A stretch of DNA of 64,000 nucleotides. It comes from JAKFWF01 sp963741505 (GTDB lineage: Bacteria > Pseudomonadota > Alphaproteobacteria > Rhizobiales > Hyphomicrobiaceae). Positions 1 to 9,358 of this stretch are shown piece by piece; position 1 is the stretch's first letter, and the number at the start of each line of letters is the position of its first letter. The notes below the pieces were generated by a model. It made no database searches. It saw nothing but the letters and a program-made list of their open reading frames with translations, and was not told the origin of the DNA. The stretch covers positions 1 through 64,000 of the forward strand of contig CAVUIJ010000003.1 in assembly GCA_963741505.1 (NCBI GenBank), given 5' to 3'. Position numbers and translations under genes: made by a program.

Positions 1-424
1 AGTCAGTGGGTACGCCCCGTCACGGTGCGGCCCGATGGACCACGCGCTCTGCGCCAGCATCATGGCGCCCGAAAGGATGATGAGCGCATAGCCGAAAGCC
101 GTGAAGGTCGGCGAAGCACGTCCCAGCACCGATGGCGCCTGACTGAGGACGAACCGCAAGATCAGGAAGGCCGTGAGGCCAGACAGTACGTGCAACAGAG
201 CCGCGGTCAGAGCCACGCGCAGCCCTTTGCCGATCCGGGCTTACTGCCCTAAAAAGTAGGCCGCAAGCGCTGCTTTGCCATGGCCAGGCGTCAGTGCATG
301 CAGTGCCCCGAGCGCAAATGCGAGCCACGCGGCCGCCGGCTCCGCCCGTACGCAGTTCACCCGCCGGCGTGCGGATGATCCCGCCCTCGGTCGAGCCAAG
401 CCAGATGGTCAGCCAATCGGGCAT
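1..424 (-). pseudogene. NicO/RcnA-like nickel-cobalt transporter, broken and cut by the window edge
   Basis: The minus strand starts at an ATG at 424 and encodes an N-terminal stretch, then in the next frame the segment ALGALHALTPGHGKAALAAY, which is the family's metal-binding H-x4-GHGK signature of nickel/cobalt exporters. A one-base insertion near 343-347 separates the two frames. About 30 codons later an in-frame TAA (241-243) interrupts the segment reading GQ-stop-ARIGKGLR, where a serine would fit (one substitution). Hydrophobic helices continue in the same frame to base 1. It lies 65 bp from, and divergent to, the His-rich transporter gene at 490, suggesting a former metal-transport pair. 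The C-terminal part is outside the window. The combination of a frameshift and a nonsense codon favours a real pseudogene. Confidence 0.65.
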
Positions 425-489
425 TGGCGCGTTCCCGCAGAGCCAGAGATGCACTGGCCTCGGCCGAGACTGAACTCTATGCTGCCGCA

Positions 490-1545
490 ATGAATCATCG
501 GGCCGTCGTCCTTGCTATCCTGTCCGCCGCGCTGTTCGGTCTGTCAACGCCCGCGGCCAAAGCCCTGCTCGGCGCCATCGATGCCACTGTGCTCGCCGGC
601 CTGCTCTATCTCGGCGCCGGGCTCGGCGTTGCTGCGCTTCGCCGGGCTGACGCCAGCTGGCGACGTGGCCATACGCCTGCTGAAGCGCCATTGACATCGC
701 ATGATCTGCCGTGGCTTGCCGGCGCAATTGCGGCAGGCGGCGTCATCGGCCCGATACTTTTGATGGTCGGGTTGGCGCGCACTGACGCGACGACGGCCTC
801 ATTGCTGCTTACGCTCGAAGGCGTAGCGACCGCGCTTCTGGCCTGGTTCGCCTTCCACGAGAATTTCGACCGAAGAATAGCGCTGGGAATGGCTGCCTTG
901 GTAGCAGGGGCGATCGTTATCTCGTGGTCGGGAGCACCAAGCTGGGCTGGTATCGCCGGCCCCCTTGCCATTGCCGGTGCGTGCCTCGCCTGGGGCCTCG
1001 ACAACAATCTCACGCGCAAGGTCTCGCTCGCAGATCCCCTGCAGATCGTGGAGCTGAAGGGACTGATCGCAGGTCCGGTCAGCCTTGTACTCGGCCTGGT
1101 AAGTGGAGGCACGTTGCCTACATGGTCACCGCTTCTCCTCGCCGCGTTGGTCGGTTTCGTCGGTTACGGGCTCAGCCTCATCCTATATGTCCGAGCACTG
1201 CGCGAACTCGGGACAGCGCGGACCGGCGCCTACTTCTCTACCGCTCCGTTCCTTGGTGCCGTGGCCGCGCTGCTGATTTTGAGGGAGCCGTTCAGTCTGC
1301 AGATCCTCGCGGCGGGCTTGCTCATGGCGCTCGGTGTCTGGCTGCATCTGACGGAATACCACGAACACGAGCATGAGCACGATCCCGTCGAACATGCGCA
1401 CGCACACGTCCACGACGAGCACCACCAGCACCTGCATAGACCGGAGGACCCACCCGGCGAGCCCCACACGCACCTCCATAGGCACATCCGGCTCCGTCAC
1501 CGGCATGCGCACGTGCCGGATATGCACCACACCCATCGGCATTAG
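490..1545 (+). CDS. EamA/DMT-family transporter with His-rich C-terminal tail
   Basis: This 351-aa integral membrane protein has the two-EamA-repeat layout of drug/metabolite transporters: about ten hydrophobic helices over residues 1-290. The ATG at 490 is chosen over upstream in-frame starts because the preceding codons are hydrophilic and the protein then opens directly with helix 1 (AVVLAILSAALFGLSTPAAK). The last ~65 residues are unusual: they contain 24 histidines in HEHEHEH, HAHAHVH and RHRHAH runs mixed with D and E, a typical soft-metal-binding cytoplasmic tail. The family moves small metabolites or drugs across the inner membrane; the tail and the neighbouring NicO remnant suggest a link to nickel, cobalt or zinc, but the substrate is inference. 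Confidence 0.8.
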   Translation: MNHRAVVLAILSAALFGLSTPAAKALLGAIDATVLAGLLYLGAGLGVAALRRADASWRRGHTPAEAPLTSHDLPWLAGAIAAGGVIGPILLMVGLARTDATTASLLLTLEGVATALLAWFAFHENFDRRIALGMAALVAGAIVISWSGAPSWAGIAGPLAIAGACLAWGLDNNLTRKVSLADPLQIVELKGLIAGPVSLVLGLVSGGTLPTWSPLLLAALVGFVGYGLSLILYVRALRELGTARTGAYFSTAPFLGAVAALLILREPFSLQILAAGLLMALGVWLHLTEYHEHEHEHDPVEHAHAHVHDEHHQHLHRPEDPPGEPHTHLHRHIRLRHRHAHVPDMHHTHRH

Positions 1546-1745
1546 GGCAGCGGATCAGGGTTGAGGAGCAGAGCGAAATCGCACCCGGGCGCCCACCGCA
1601 CTTCGACTGGACTTCCTCCGCAAAGGAAGCACTACTGCGTCGTCGCGACGCAGACGCGTCTTCTTGCACCGCCTCGGTCGAAGACCGGGGCTTTGGGTGA
1701 TGCGAGCGCCGGCAATAAGGCTGGCGCCATCAAGGAAAACCCCGG

Positions 1746-2026
1746 ATGCTCCGCACCACGAAGCCCAAGACGACGACCGCCGCATCAGCCAAACGTGCAA
1801 TCTCGTCGGCCGCCACATCATCATCCGAGCCCGGCACAAAGGCTCAAAGCATCATTTCACTGCTCAAGACCAAGCGTGGCGCGACACTTGCCGAGATGAT
1901 GCGCGCAACCGGCTGGCAGGAGCATTCGGTGCGTGGCTTCCTGGCCGGCGCGCTCAAGAAGCGTCATGGTCTCGAGACCACCTCAGAGAAGCCCGACAAT
2001 GGTCCGGACGGTATCGGCTGCGGTGA
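1746..2026 (+). pseudogene. DUF3489 protein remnant (frameshifted)
   Basis: The frame opens with a short basic, Ala/Ser/Thr-rich leader and then a helical segment KAQSIISLLKTKRGATLAEM followed by the ATGWQEHSVRGFLAG motif, the hallmark of DUF3489 proteins, small DNA-binding-like proteins found beside serine recombinases in alphaproteobacterial mobile elements. The expected end of the domain (…GRYRLR then TGA at 2024-2026) is in another frame, so an indel near 2005-2010 is inferred. Left uncorrected, the frame reads through into the next gene as a meaningless 243-aa product. It lies directly upstream of DUF2924 and a recombinase, the usual order for this cassette. Confidence 0.55.
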
Positions 2027-2034
2027 TCGCGGCC

Positions 2035-2477
2035 ATGGCGGAGAGCAGACTTCCACACGAGCTTGCCGCGTTGGCAGGTGCTTCACGAGAAGTGCTTATC
2101 GAACGCTGGCGGCGGCACATGAAATGCGAGCCGCCGCGTTACGCGAGCATCGAGTTCCTGCGCCGCGTGGCGGCCTACGCCGCGCAGGAAAGGGCACTCG
2201 GCGGTCTCCCTTCATCCGCGAAGCGCCAACTCGCAGCCATCGCGCGAGGCGAGAAGCCGACGCAGGCAACAGGCCAGATTCGGATCAAGCCGGGCGCCAG
2301 ACTTTGCGCGAATGGCACGGTGCAACACATGAGGTGATCGTCACCGACAGGGGCTTTGTCTGGGACGGACGGACCTACAAGAGCCTTTCAGCGGTCGCTC
2401 AGGCGATCAGCGGGGCGAAGTGGAACGGCCCCCGCTTCTTCGGCCTCGTGAAGGAGCGACGTCGTGGCAATGGCTGA
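2035..2477 (+). pseudogene. DUF2924 protein remnant (frameshifted)
   Basis: The ATG at 2035 opens a frame with the DUF2924 N-terminal region (LPHELAALAGASREVLIERW, then EFLRRVAAYAAQERALGGL). The C-terminal half (REWHGATHEVIV…GFVWDGRTYKSLS…WNGPRFFGL) lies in a different frame. The two halves join near 2303-2305, where a one-base deletion explains the shift (family proteins read PG-x-RLVREW here). DUF2924 proteins are small proteins of unknown function encoded immediately upstream of large serine recombinases in rhizobial phages and islands. The 3' end overlaps the start of the recombinase by about 14 bp, indicating translational coupling in the intact element. Confidence 0.6.
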
Positions 2478-3069
2478 ACGCAAAATCGTTCGCTGCGCGA
2501 TCTATACCCGCAAGTCATCCGACGAAGGGCTGGAGCAGGACTTCAATTCGCTCGATGCACAGCGCGAGGCGTGCGCGGCTTATGTTGCCAGCCAGAAGCA
2601 CGCCGGGTGGGTTTACCTGCCGGAAATGTATGACGATGGCGGCCTCTCGGGCGGTACGATGGAGCGGCCAGCGCTGCAGCGTCTGCTCGGCGACATCGTG
2701 GCCGGCAAGGTCCAGATCGTGGTCGTCTACAAGGTCGACCGGCTGACGAGGTTGCTGGCCGACTTCGCCAAAATTGTCGACGTTCTGGATGCACACGGCG
2801 CCTCGTTCGTCTCTGTGACGCAGCAATTCAACACAACGACCTCAATGGGCCGGCTGACGCTCAACATGCTGCTCTCGTTCGCCCAGTCCGAGCGCGAGAT
2901 TGCCGGCGAGCGCATGCGGCTGACGTATCTCGCGCCGGATATCGTCCGCGCCCTCGTCCTCGCGCGGCCCGCCGAAGGGCTGACGCCGGCCGGCCTTCTC
3001 TCTTTATGCAAAGACCTGCCGCACGACTGGTCGCTCCAGCGCGCGGTCCTCGTTATCGAGACGCGGTAG
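2464..3069 (+). pseudogene. Serine recombinase with large internal deletion
   Basis: Residues 1 to about 155 form a complete resolvase/invertase catalytic domain: the nucleophile region IYTRKSSDEG, LDAQREAC, the DRLTR arginine motif, and the closing LLSFAQSEREIAGERMR. Full-length relatives continue for several hundred residues (recombinase domain, zinc ribbon, coiled coil). Here ERMR is joined directly and in frame to LTYLAPDIV…GLTPAGLLSL…LPHDWSLQR, which is the extreme C-terminal tail of the same family. The protein is therefore 201 aa rather than roughly 500-700. The DNA-binding middle is gone, so integration activity is unlikely. The start may be 2464 (GTG) or the ATG at 2470. It ends about 200 bp from the 3' end of tRNA-Gln. 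Confidence 0.75.
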
Positions 3070-3277
3070 CGCCCCGAAATTTCCCCAAAACGATGCGAGT
3101 CTGACCGGCCGAAAAAGGCCCTCAGAGATAAGACGGGCGATGAGCCGGGGAACGTCACCGAGAGACGCCGCTGGCCCCGCGGACTGCCAAACCGCATGAC
3201 GCCAAGCCGCGGAAAACGCGACGTAATTCCGCCTGCGGAAATTGCCAAATATGCAGCTATATCAACGAGTTAGTCAG

Positions 3278-3351
3278 TGGCTGGGGGACTAGGATTCGAA
3301 CCTAGACAACCAGAGTCAGAGTCTGGGGTCCTACCGTTAGACGATCCCCCA
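3278..3351 (-). tRNA. tRNA-Gln (CTG anticodon)
   Basis: The minus strand folds as a full cloverleaf of 74 nt: acceptor arms TGGGGGA and TCCCCCA, anticodon stem CCAGA/TCTGG with loop CTCTGAC (anticodon CTG), the T-arm sequence GGTTCGAATCC, discriminator G and an encoded CCA. It decodes CAG. Its 3' end faces the recombinase remnant at 2464-3069, so the locus may have been an integration spot. I did not find a second copy of the tRNA 3' end near 1.5-1.7 kb that would mark an attachment-site duplication. Confidence 0.95.
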
Positions 3352-3497
3352 TGCCGGGATCGCGCAAGGGCTCAGCGGCTGCTCGCGCGCCAGGGTGATA
3401 ACAGGCGTTGGCCCCGACCGCAACCCGACATGCGACGATTTTTGGGCTCGGGCACCTGGCGCGCCAATGATCCGATGCGGCGGGGCGCGGTCACCGT

Positions 3498-4670
3498 TCA
3501 ATCGCCGCAAGTGCAATGGGCCCTATGTGCCTCGCGGATCTGCTCGATAGTGCCGAAGAACATTTCACGGAACTGCATCGTGCCCTCCATCTGCAATTCA
3601 CCATAAGTCGCGGCTTCAATCATGCGTAGCGCCGCACCGGCGGCGCCGCGTGCCGCCGGGCTAGCGGCCGGCATCGCCTCGCCCGTCGTCAGTTCTCGCG
3701 CCAACTGCAGGCGCTTGATTGCATCTGGCTCGGCATCGATGTTTTTCAGTTGCTCCGGCGTCAGGAGGCCCTCCAGTGCCGACAGCACCATCGCGGCCGG
3801 TGCGGCATCCACCGGTATGGGCGGCAGCGTCCGGACGGTTGCCATTGGCGATGTCGAGGCGGTGGTCGCGGTCGCGCCCTCGCCGGTTTGAGCAGAAGCT
3901 GTCGCCGATGCCGCCGCACTCGCCGCCGCCGCGCGTGCCTCGGCTGACTGCTGCTCGCGCGCGGCGTTGACACGCAAGCGTGCCAACCCCAGTGTCTTTG
4001 CCGCCAGGGCTGCGATGTCGTCGCCGCGTTTGGTGACGCCAGCGAGATTGCGCGTATGGAAATCCATCATCTCCTGCGCGCCGTTGCACAAGGCGGGATG
4101 GCGCGGCTGGGTGATATAATTGCCGAGTTCGCCGGCAACGCGCTGCAGGGTGACGAATTGGCGGCCGTTCGAGCCGAATTCCAGCGGCGCGCCCTTGTCG
4201 CCGACGAAGCTGTCGAGCGCGCGCAGGACAGTAAGTTCCTCCTGGGTCGGTGCGGCACTGGCGATGGCGGGATCGAGCTTCCTGGTCTCCCAACGCAGGC
4301 AACGCTGCCGGCCACCCTTCATCGACGTCTCGGCGCACACCTGCTCCGAGGTCGACGCCTTCGTGTTCCTGGCCGTCTTGATCCAGTGGAGCCAGCGCCC
4401 AGGCAGGCCCGGCACGGCCACGCGCGCCTGACTTTCAAAGCTTGCCAGCAGTTTGGCTTTGCCGTCGCGCACCTGCGCCAATGCTTGATGATAGGCAAAG
4501 CTGCACATCGCCGCTTCGCCGGCGATTTCGGGCAAGGGCTCCGGCGTTGGCAACTCCAGGCTTCGGCGCCGCGATTGGGCGAGGGCGTCGTCACCGAGCG
4601 CGGTCAGCGTCACAATGGCGGCAGCCAAGATTGTACGCGCAGCCGCTGGCCACGAACAGGCGAGGTACAC
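3498..4670 (-). CDS. Exported hypothetical protein, Ala-rich
   Basis: This 390-aa protein has a plausible Sec signal (hydrophobic ILAAAIVTLTAL core, cleavage near DDALAQ-S), so it should be periplasmic or exported. Nine or so cysteines are spread over the mature part, including a C-x11-C around residues 110-125 and a CTC near the C-terminus, so disulfides are possible. A central Ala/Ser/Thr-rich linker (residues ~255-295) separates an N-terminal domain from a C-terminal domain that contains an EGLLTPEQLKNIDAEPDA segment. I recognise no family. It is convergent with nothing and lies between tRNA-Gln and the formate dehydrogenase genes on the same strand as the latter, with 78 bp to fdhA. Confidence 0.7.
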   Translation of the reverse strand: MYLACSWPAAARTILAAAIVTLTALGDDALAQSRRRSLELPTPEPLPEIAGEAAMCSFAYHQALAQVRDGKAKLLASFESQARVAVPGLPGRWLHWIKTARNTKASTSEQVCAETSMKGGRQRCLRWETRKLDPAIASAAPTQEELTVLRALDSFVGDKGAPLEFGSNGRQFVTLQRVAGELGNYITQPRHPALCNGAQEMMDFHTRNLAGVTKRGDDIAALAAKTLGLARLRVNAAREQQSAEARAAAASAAASATASAQTGEGATATTASTSPMATVRTLPPIPVDAAPAAMVLSALEGLLTPEQLKNIDAEPDAIKRLQLARELTTGEAMPAASPAARGAAGAALRMIEAATYGELQMEGTMQFREMFFGTIEQIREAHRAHCTCGD

Positions 4671-4748
4671 GAGCGAAACTCCGTCCGGCGTGGAAATTCC
4701 CTATACCGACATTGCAAGCCGGCTGCCGAGCCGTCAATCGATGCCGCA

Positions 4749-7533
4749 CTACTCCGCCGCGACCGAGACCACGCCGACCTTCTCAACCCGGCAGGCGCAG
4801 AACTTGAATTCGGGGATCTTGCCCATCGGGTCGAGCTGCGGGTTAGTCAGGAAATTGGCGGCGGCCTCGGCGAAGGCGAACGGAATGAACACCATGCCCA
4901 TCGCCACGTCGCGGTCGGCACGCGCCTTGAGCGTGATCTCACCGCGGCGGGTTGCGACCTTGATCGCATCGCCAGGGCGGATGCCCATCCGCTCCATTTC
5001 GCGGGGATGCAGACCCGCGATCGCCTCGGGCTCCAGGCTGTCGAGGGTGGACGAGCGCCGCGTCATGGAGCCGGTGTGCCAGTGCTCGAGCAGGCGGCCG
5101 GTGGTCAGCACCAGCGGGAACTCGGCGTCCGGCACTTCGTCGGGCGCCCGCAGCTCGGCGGCAACGATCCTCGCACGGCCGGACTTGGTCGGGAACCTGT
5201 CGCCAAAGATGATGTCGTCGCCGGGTTTGTCTGGTGCTGATGCCGGATATGTGACGGCGTCCTCGCGCTTGAGCCGCTCCCAGGAAATGTTGGCGAGTGA
5301 AGGCATCACCTTGGTCATTTCATCGAGCACGTCGCCGACGGCTGCATATGTCCAGTTGAGACCGAGCCGCTGTGCCAGTTGTTGAATCAATTCCCAATCC
5401 TGGCGCGCTTCGCCCGGCGGCGCAATGACAGGGCGGCCGATCTGCACTTGCCGATTGGTATTGGTGTAGGTGCCCCACTTTTCGGCATGGGCGGAGGCCG
5501 GCAGCACCACGTCGGCGTGCCAGGCGGTTTCGGTCAGGAAGATGTCCTGCACCACGAGATGCTCGAGCGCGGCGAGCCCTTTGCGGGCGTGGTTCTGGTC
5601 GGGGTCCGACATCGCCGGATTCTCGCCCATCACGTAGAGACCCTTGATCGTGCCGGCCTCCATCGCATGCATGATTTCGACCACGGTCAAGCCGCGCTTG
5701 GGGTCGAGCTTCATGCCCCACAGCGCCTCGTAGGGGCCGCGGATCGCGTCGTCCTCGACCGATTTGTAGTCCGGGAAGAACATCGGGATCAGGCCGGCGT
5801 CGGATGCGCCCTGCACGTTGTTCTGCCCGCGCAGCGGGTGCAGCCCGGTGCCCGGTCGGCCGATCTGGCCGGTCGTCAGCGCCAATGCGATCAGGCAGCG
5901 GGCATTGTCGGTGCCGTGGGTATGCTGGGAAATACCCATGCCCCAGAAGATCAGCGACGCATTGGAGCGGGCATAGAGGCGCGCGACTTCGCGCACGGTT
6001 TCAGCGGCGATGCCGCAATGCGGCTCCATCTTCTCGGGGCTGTATTCCTTGACGCCGGCGCGCAGCGCCTCGAAGCCCTCGGTGTGAGCCTGCACGTACT
6101 GCTGATCATAGAGCTTCTCCTCGACGATGGTGTGCAGCATGCCGTTGAGCAGCGCCACGTCGGTACCGGGCTTGAACTGCAGCACATGACTAGCGATCTT
6201 CGACAGGCCGGAATGCTGGCCACGCGGGTCCATGACGATCAGCTTGGCGCCGCGGCGGGCGGCGTTCTTGAGGTAGGTGGCGGCGACCGGATGGTTCTCG
6301 GTCGGCCGGGCACCGATCACGATGATCACCTCGGCGTCTTTGGCCGCCGTGAACGGCGCCGTGACCGCACCCGAATTGAGGCCTTCCATCAGGGCGGCAA
6401 CGGAGGAAGCATGGCACAGCCGGGTGCAATGATCGACGTTGTTGGTGGCGAATGCGGTGCGGATCAGCTTCTGGAACAGGTAGGCTTCCTCGTTCGAGCC
6501 CTTGGCCGAACCGAAGCCGGCGAGTGCGGAGCCGCCACTTTTCGCCAGGATCGCCTTGAAGCCGCCGGCAGCCTTGTCGAGCGCCTCGTCCCAGGTCGCT
6601 TCGCGGAAGTATTTCGAGACATCCTCGCGGCGGATCTGCATCGTCGGATCCTTGGCGACGCCATCACGGCGGATCAGCGGCTTGGTCAGGCGATCGGGAT
6701 GATGGATGTAGTCGAAGCCGAAGCGGCCCTTGACGCATAGCCGGTTGTTGTTGGCCGGACCGTTGCGGCCGTCGACGGCGACGATCTTGTCGCCCTTGAC
6801 GTGAACGGTAGTTTGGCAGCCGACGCCGCAATAGGGACATACCGTATCGACGCTGCGGTCCGGCCTCGATCGCCTTGCGCTGGGTCACAGGGTCGAGCAG
6901 CTTCGACTCCATCAGCGCGCCGGTCGGGCAGACCTGGACGCATTCGCCGCAGGCGACGCAGGTCGAATCGCCCATGCCGCGATCGAAATCGAATACCACT
7001 TTCGAGCCATGGAACCGCGGAAGGCCATGCCGATCACGTCGTTGGCCTGCACCTCGCGGCAGGCGCGCACGCACAAGCCGCAACTGATGCAGGCGTCGAG
7101 GTTGACCGAGATGGCCGAATGGCGTGGTGTCAGCAGCGGGTCTGTCGGCGGCTGGCAGGCGGCTCGTCGTCGACACGCCCATTGCTGCAACCCAGTTCCA
7201 GAACTTCGACTTGTCGTCGTGGGCGTCGGCGGGCTTCGGCTGATCGGCGACCAGCAGCTCGAACACCATTTCGCGGCCTTTGCGGGCGCGTTCGGTCGCG
7301 GTCTTGACCTTCATGCCGGGCGTCGGCGTGCGGATGCAGGAGGCGGCGAGCACGCGTTCGCCCTCGACCTCGACCACGCAGGCGCGGCAGTTACCGTCGG
7401 CGCGATAGCCCGGTGCATCGTGCCAGCACAAATGCGGGATGGTCGTGCCGGCGCGCTTGGCGACCTGCCAGATGGTCTCGCCCTCGGCCGCCTCGACCGT
7501 TTTGCCGTCGAGCTCGAACGTGATTTCACTCAT
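4749..7533 (-). CDS. fdhA: NAD-dependent formate dehydrogenase alpha subunit (frameshifted)
   Basis: Catalyses formate oxidation to CO2 at a Mo or W bis-molybdopterin centre in the cytoplasm and passes electrons to FdhB. The ATG at 7533 is preceded by GAGGA and overlaps the fdhB stop (ATGA). Domains in order: a 2Fe-2S ferredoxin domain (CWHD, GNCRACVVEVEG), a histidine/cysteine-rich NuoG-like region, two 4Fe-4S motifs (CISCGLCVRAC; CVACGECVQVCPTGAL), the molybdopterin oxidoreductase 4Fe-4S site CPYCGVGC, the catalytic cysteine region CTRLCHASS, and the C-terminal dinucleotide-binding domain (TGRLLEHWHTGSMTRR). Single-base indels near 7165 (+1), 7020 (-1) and 6870 (+1) split the N-terminal third into alternating frames; all motifs are otherwise intact. 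The stretch 4749-6641 is continuous. Either sequencing error or a recent loss. Confidence 0.88.
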
Positions 7534-9245
7534 CTCAAATCCTCGGGAAAATACTTGATCACGCATTTGACCGGGTTCGGCGCCGCTTGTCCCAAGCCGC
7601 AGATCGAGGCGTCGCTCATCACCTGGGCGAGATCGCCGAGCAGATCGATATCCCACGACGGTGCACTCATCAGCTTGACCGCCTTCTCGGTGCCGTTGCG
7701 GCAGGGCGTGCACTGACCGCAGCTCTCGTCCTCGAAGAAACGCATGAGGTTGAGCGCCACGTCTTTCATGTTGTCCTGGTTGGACAGGATGACAACGGCG
7801 TGACTGCCGATGAAGCAGCCGTGTTTTTCCAACGTGCCGAAGTCGAGCGGGATGTCGGCCATGTGGGCCGGCAGGATGCCGCCGGAGGCGCCGCCCGGCA
7901 GATAACCCTTGAAGTGATGGCCGGGTAACAGGCCGCCGCATAGCGCGATCAGGTCGTTGGCGGTGGAGCCGGCCGGCGCCAGTACCACGCCGGGCCGCCT
8001 CACCCGGCCCGACACCGAATAGGAGCGGAAGCCCTTGCCGCCGTTCTTGCCTTGGGTCGAGAACCAGGCCGCGCCCTTGGCCAGGATCTCCGGAATCCAG
8101 AACAGTGTTTCGACGTTATTGACTAGCGTCGGCCGATTGAACAGGCCGACTTGGGCAACATATGGCGGGCGATGCCGGGGCAGGCCGCGCTTGCCTTCGA
8201 TGCTCTCGATCATCGCGCTTTCCTCGCCACAGATGTAGGCGCCAGCGCCGCGACGGACGGTGATCTTGGTGTGTTTGGCAAGGCCCGCAGCCTCGAGCTC
8301 GGCGATCTCGACGCGCAGGATCTCCAGCACCGCCGGGTACTCGTCGCGCATGTAGATGAAGACTTCTTGTGCCTCCACCGCCCAGGCGGCGATCAGCATG
8401 CCTTCGAGGAACTGGTGCGGACGGCGCTCGAGGTAATGCCGGTCCTTGAATGTGCCGGGCTCGCCCTCATCACCGTTCACCGCCATCAGCCGCGGTCCCG
8501 GCGCTTGGCGCACGAGGCTCCACTTGCGCCCGGTCGGGAAGCCGGCGCCGCCGAGGCCGCGCAGGCCGCCATCCGACAGCGTCGCGATCACCTGATCGAT
8601 AGTGCGGCCACCGGCGAGACACGACTTCAGCACGCCATAGCCGCCGCCCTTGGCGTAGGCCGCGAAATCCTGATAGCGCGGCAGCGCGGCGCGGGTCTCG
8701 CCGGCGAGCGCGAGCGCCGTCACCTTCTCGACCGTCGCATGGTCGACGTGGCGGTGGCCGACCTCGACCGCCGGCGCGGTGTGGCAGGAGCCGATACACG
8801 GTGCATGGACCACCCGCACGTCGGCCATCTTCTCGTTCTGCAACGCGAGCAGCAGCGCTTCCGAGCCGGCCAGCATGCACGACAGGCTATCGCAGACGCG
8901 GATCGTCACCTTGGCCGGTCTTGGGGCGCCATCCAGCACCACGTCGAAGTGGGCGTAGAATGTCGCCACCTCGTAGACTTCGGCCATCGGAATGCGCAAC
9001 CATTCGGCGAGCGCGTGCAGCAGCCCGACCGGCAGGCACTTCTCCGCGTCCTGGACCAGGTGCAGGTATTCGATCAGCAACGGCCGCTCGGGCTTGGCGT
9101 CGCCCAGGATCGCCGCCAGCCGGGCGACTTCCGCGGCATCGAGCACCCGGCCTTTGGGATGCATCAGGCCTTTACGGCGCCCGGCTCCGGGATGGACCGC
9201 GCCGGGCTTACCTGCCGCCGACTGCTCGCCCGCATGCTCGTTCAT
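7530..9245 (-). CDS. fdhB: Formate dehydrogenase beta subunit (NuoE-NuoF fusion, diaphorase)
   Basis: This 571-aa protein receives electrons from FdhA and reduces NAD+. The N-terminal third is NuoE-like: a helical bundle followed by a thioredoxin-like 2Fe-2S fold with CDSLSC and CIGSC ligands. The rest is NuoF-like: the NADH-binding GLRGLGGAGFPTGRKW, the FMN-binding segment VNGDEGEPGTFKDR, GAGAYICGEESA, and the 4Fe-4S site ESCGQCTPCRNG. Separate FdsG and FdsB genes are usual; the fused form and size match the Methylobacterium FDH1 beta subunit. It is the first gene of the fdhB-fdhA operon and its stop overlaps the fdhA start. Confidence 0.92.
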   Translation of the reverse strand: MNEHAGEQSAAGKPGAVHPGAGRRKGLMHPKGRVLDAAEVARLAAILGDAKPERPLLIEYLHLVQDAEKCLPVGLLHALAEWLRIPMAEVYEVATFYAHFDVVLDGAPRPAKVTIRVCDSLSCMLAGSEALLLALQNEKMADVRVVHAPCIGSCHTAPAVEVGHRHVDHATVEKVTALALAGETRAALPRYQDFAAYAKGGGYGVLKSCLAGGRTIDQVIATLSDGGLRGLGGAGFPTGRKWSLVRQAPGPRLMAVNGDEGEPGTFKDRHYLERRPHQFLEGMLIAAWAVEAQEVFIYMRDEYPAVLEILRVEIAELEAAGLAKHTKITVRRGAGAYICGEESAMIESIEGKRGLPRHRPPYVAQVGLFNRPTLVNNVETLFWIPEILAKGAAWFSTQGKNGGKGFRSYSVSGRVRRPGVVLAPAGSTANDLIALCGGLLPGHHFKGYLPGGASGGILPAHMADIPLDFGTLEKHGCFIGSHAVVILSNQDNMKDVALNLMRFFEDESCGQCTPCRNGTEKAVKLMSAPSWDIDLLGDLAQVMSDASICGLGQAAPNPVKCVIKYFPEDLR

Positions 9246-9339
9246 GACTTAAGCGCCTCGACCCCAGTTGCCGCAGGCTTGCCGCACGGGCTGCCGCCGC
9301 TTGTTCCCGATTTCCGTAGAAAGTTTTGTAGCGCGTTGC

Positions 9340-9358
9340 TGGCATACCATATACCAAA
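9340..9358. promoter_or_regulatory. Candidate operator between fdhB and terC
   Basis: In the 272-bp divergent gap the sequence TGGCATACCATATACCAAA contains two overlapping near-palindromic TGG-TATA-CCA-like units, resembling operators of GntR-family repressors. It is the only conspicuous symmetric element upstream of the formate dehydrogenase operon. No regulator gene lies next to it, so the assignment is weak. Confidence 0.25.

Noticed and set aside
20..490. A 156-aa frame on the minus strand
   Set aside because: Only its start (424) matches the transporter; the rest is the wrong frame of the broken NicO gene.
1746..2477. One continuous 243-aa protein
   Set aside because: It is DUF3489 in frame at the start and DUF2924 in frame at the end, joined through a nonsense middle by two indels.
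5379..6740. A 453-aa frame on the plus strand
   Set aside because: It is an antisense shadow of fdhA with low-complexity His/Gly/Arg composition.
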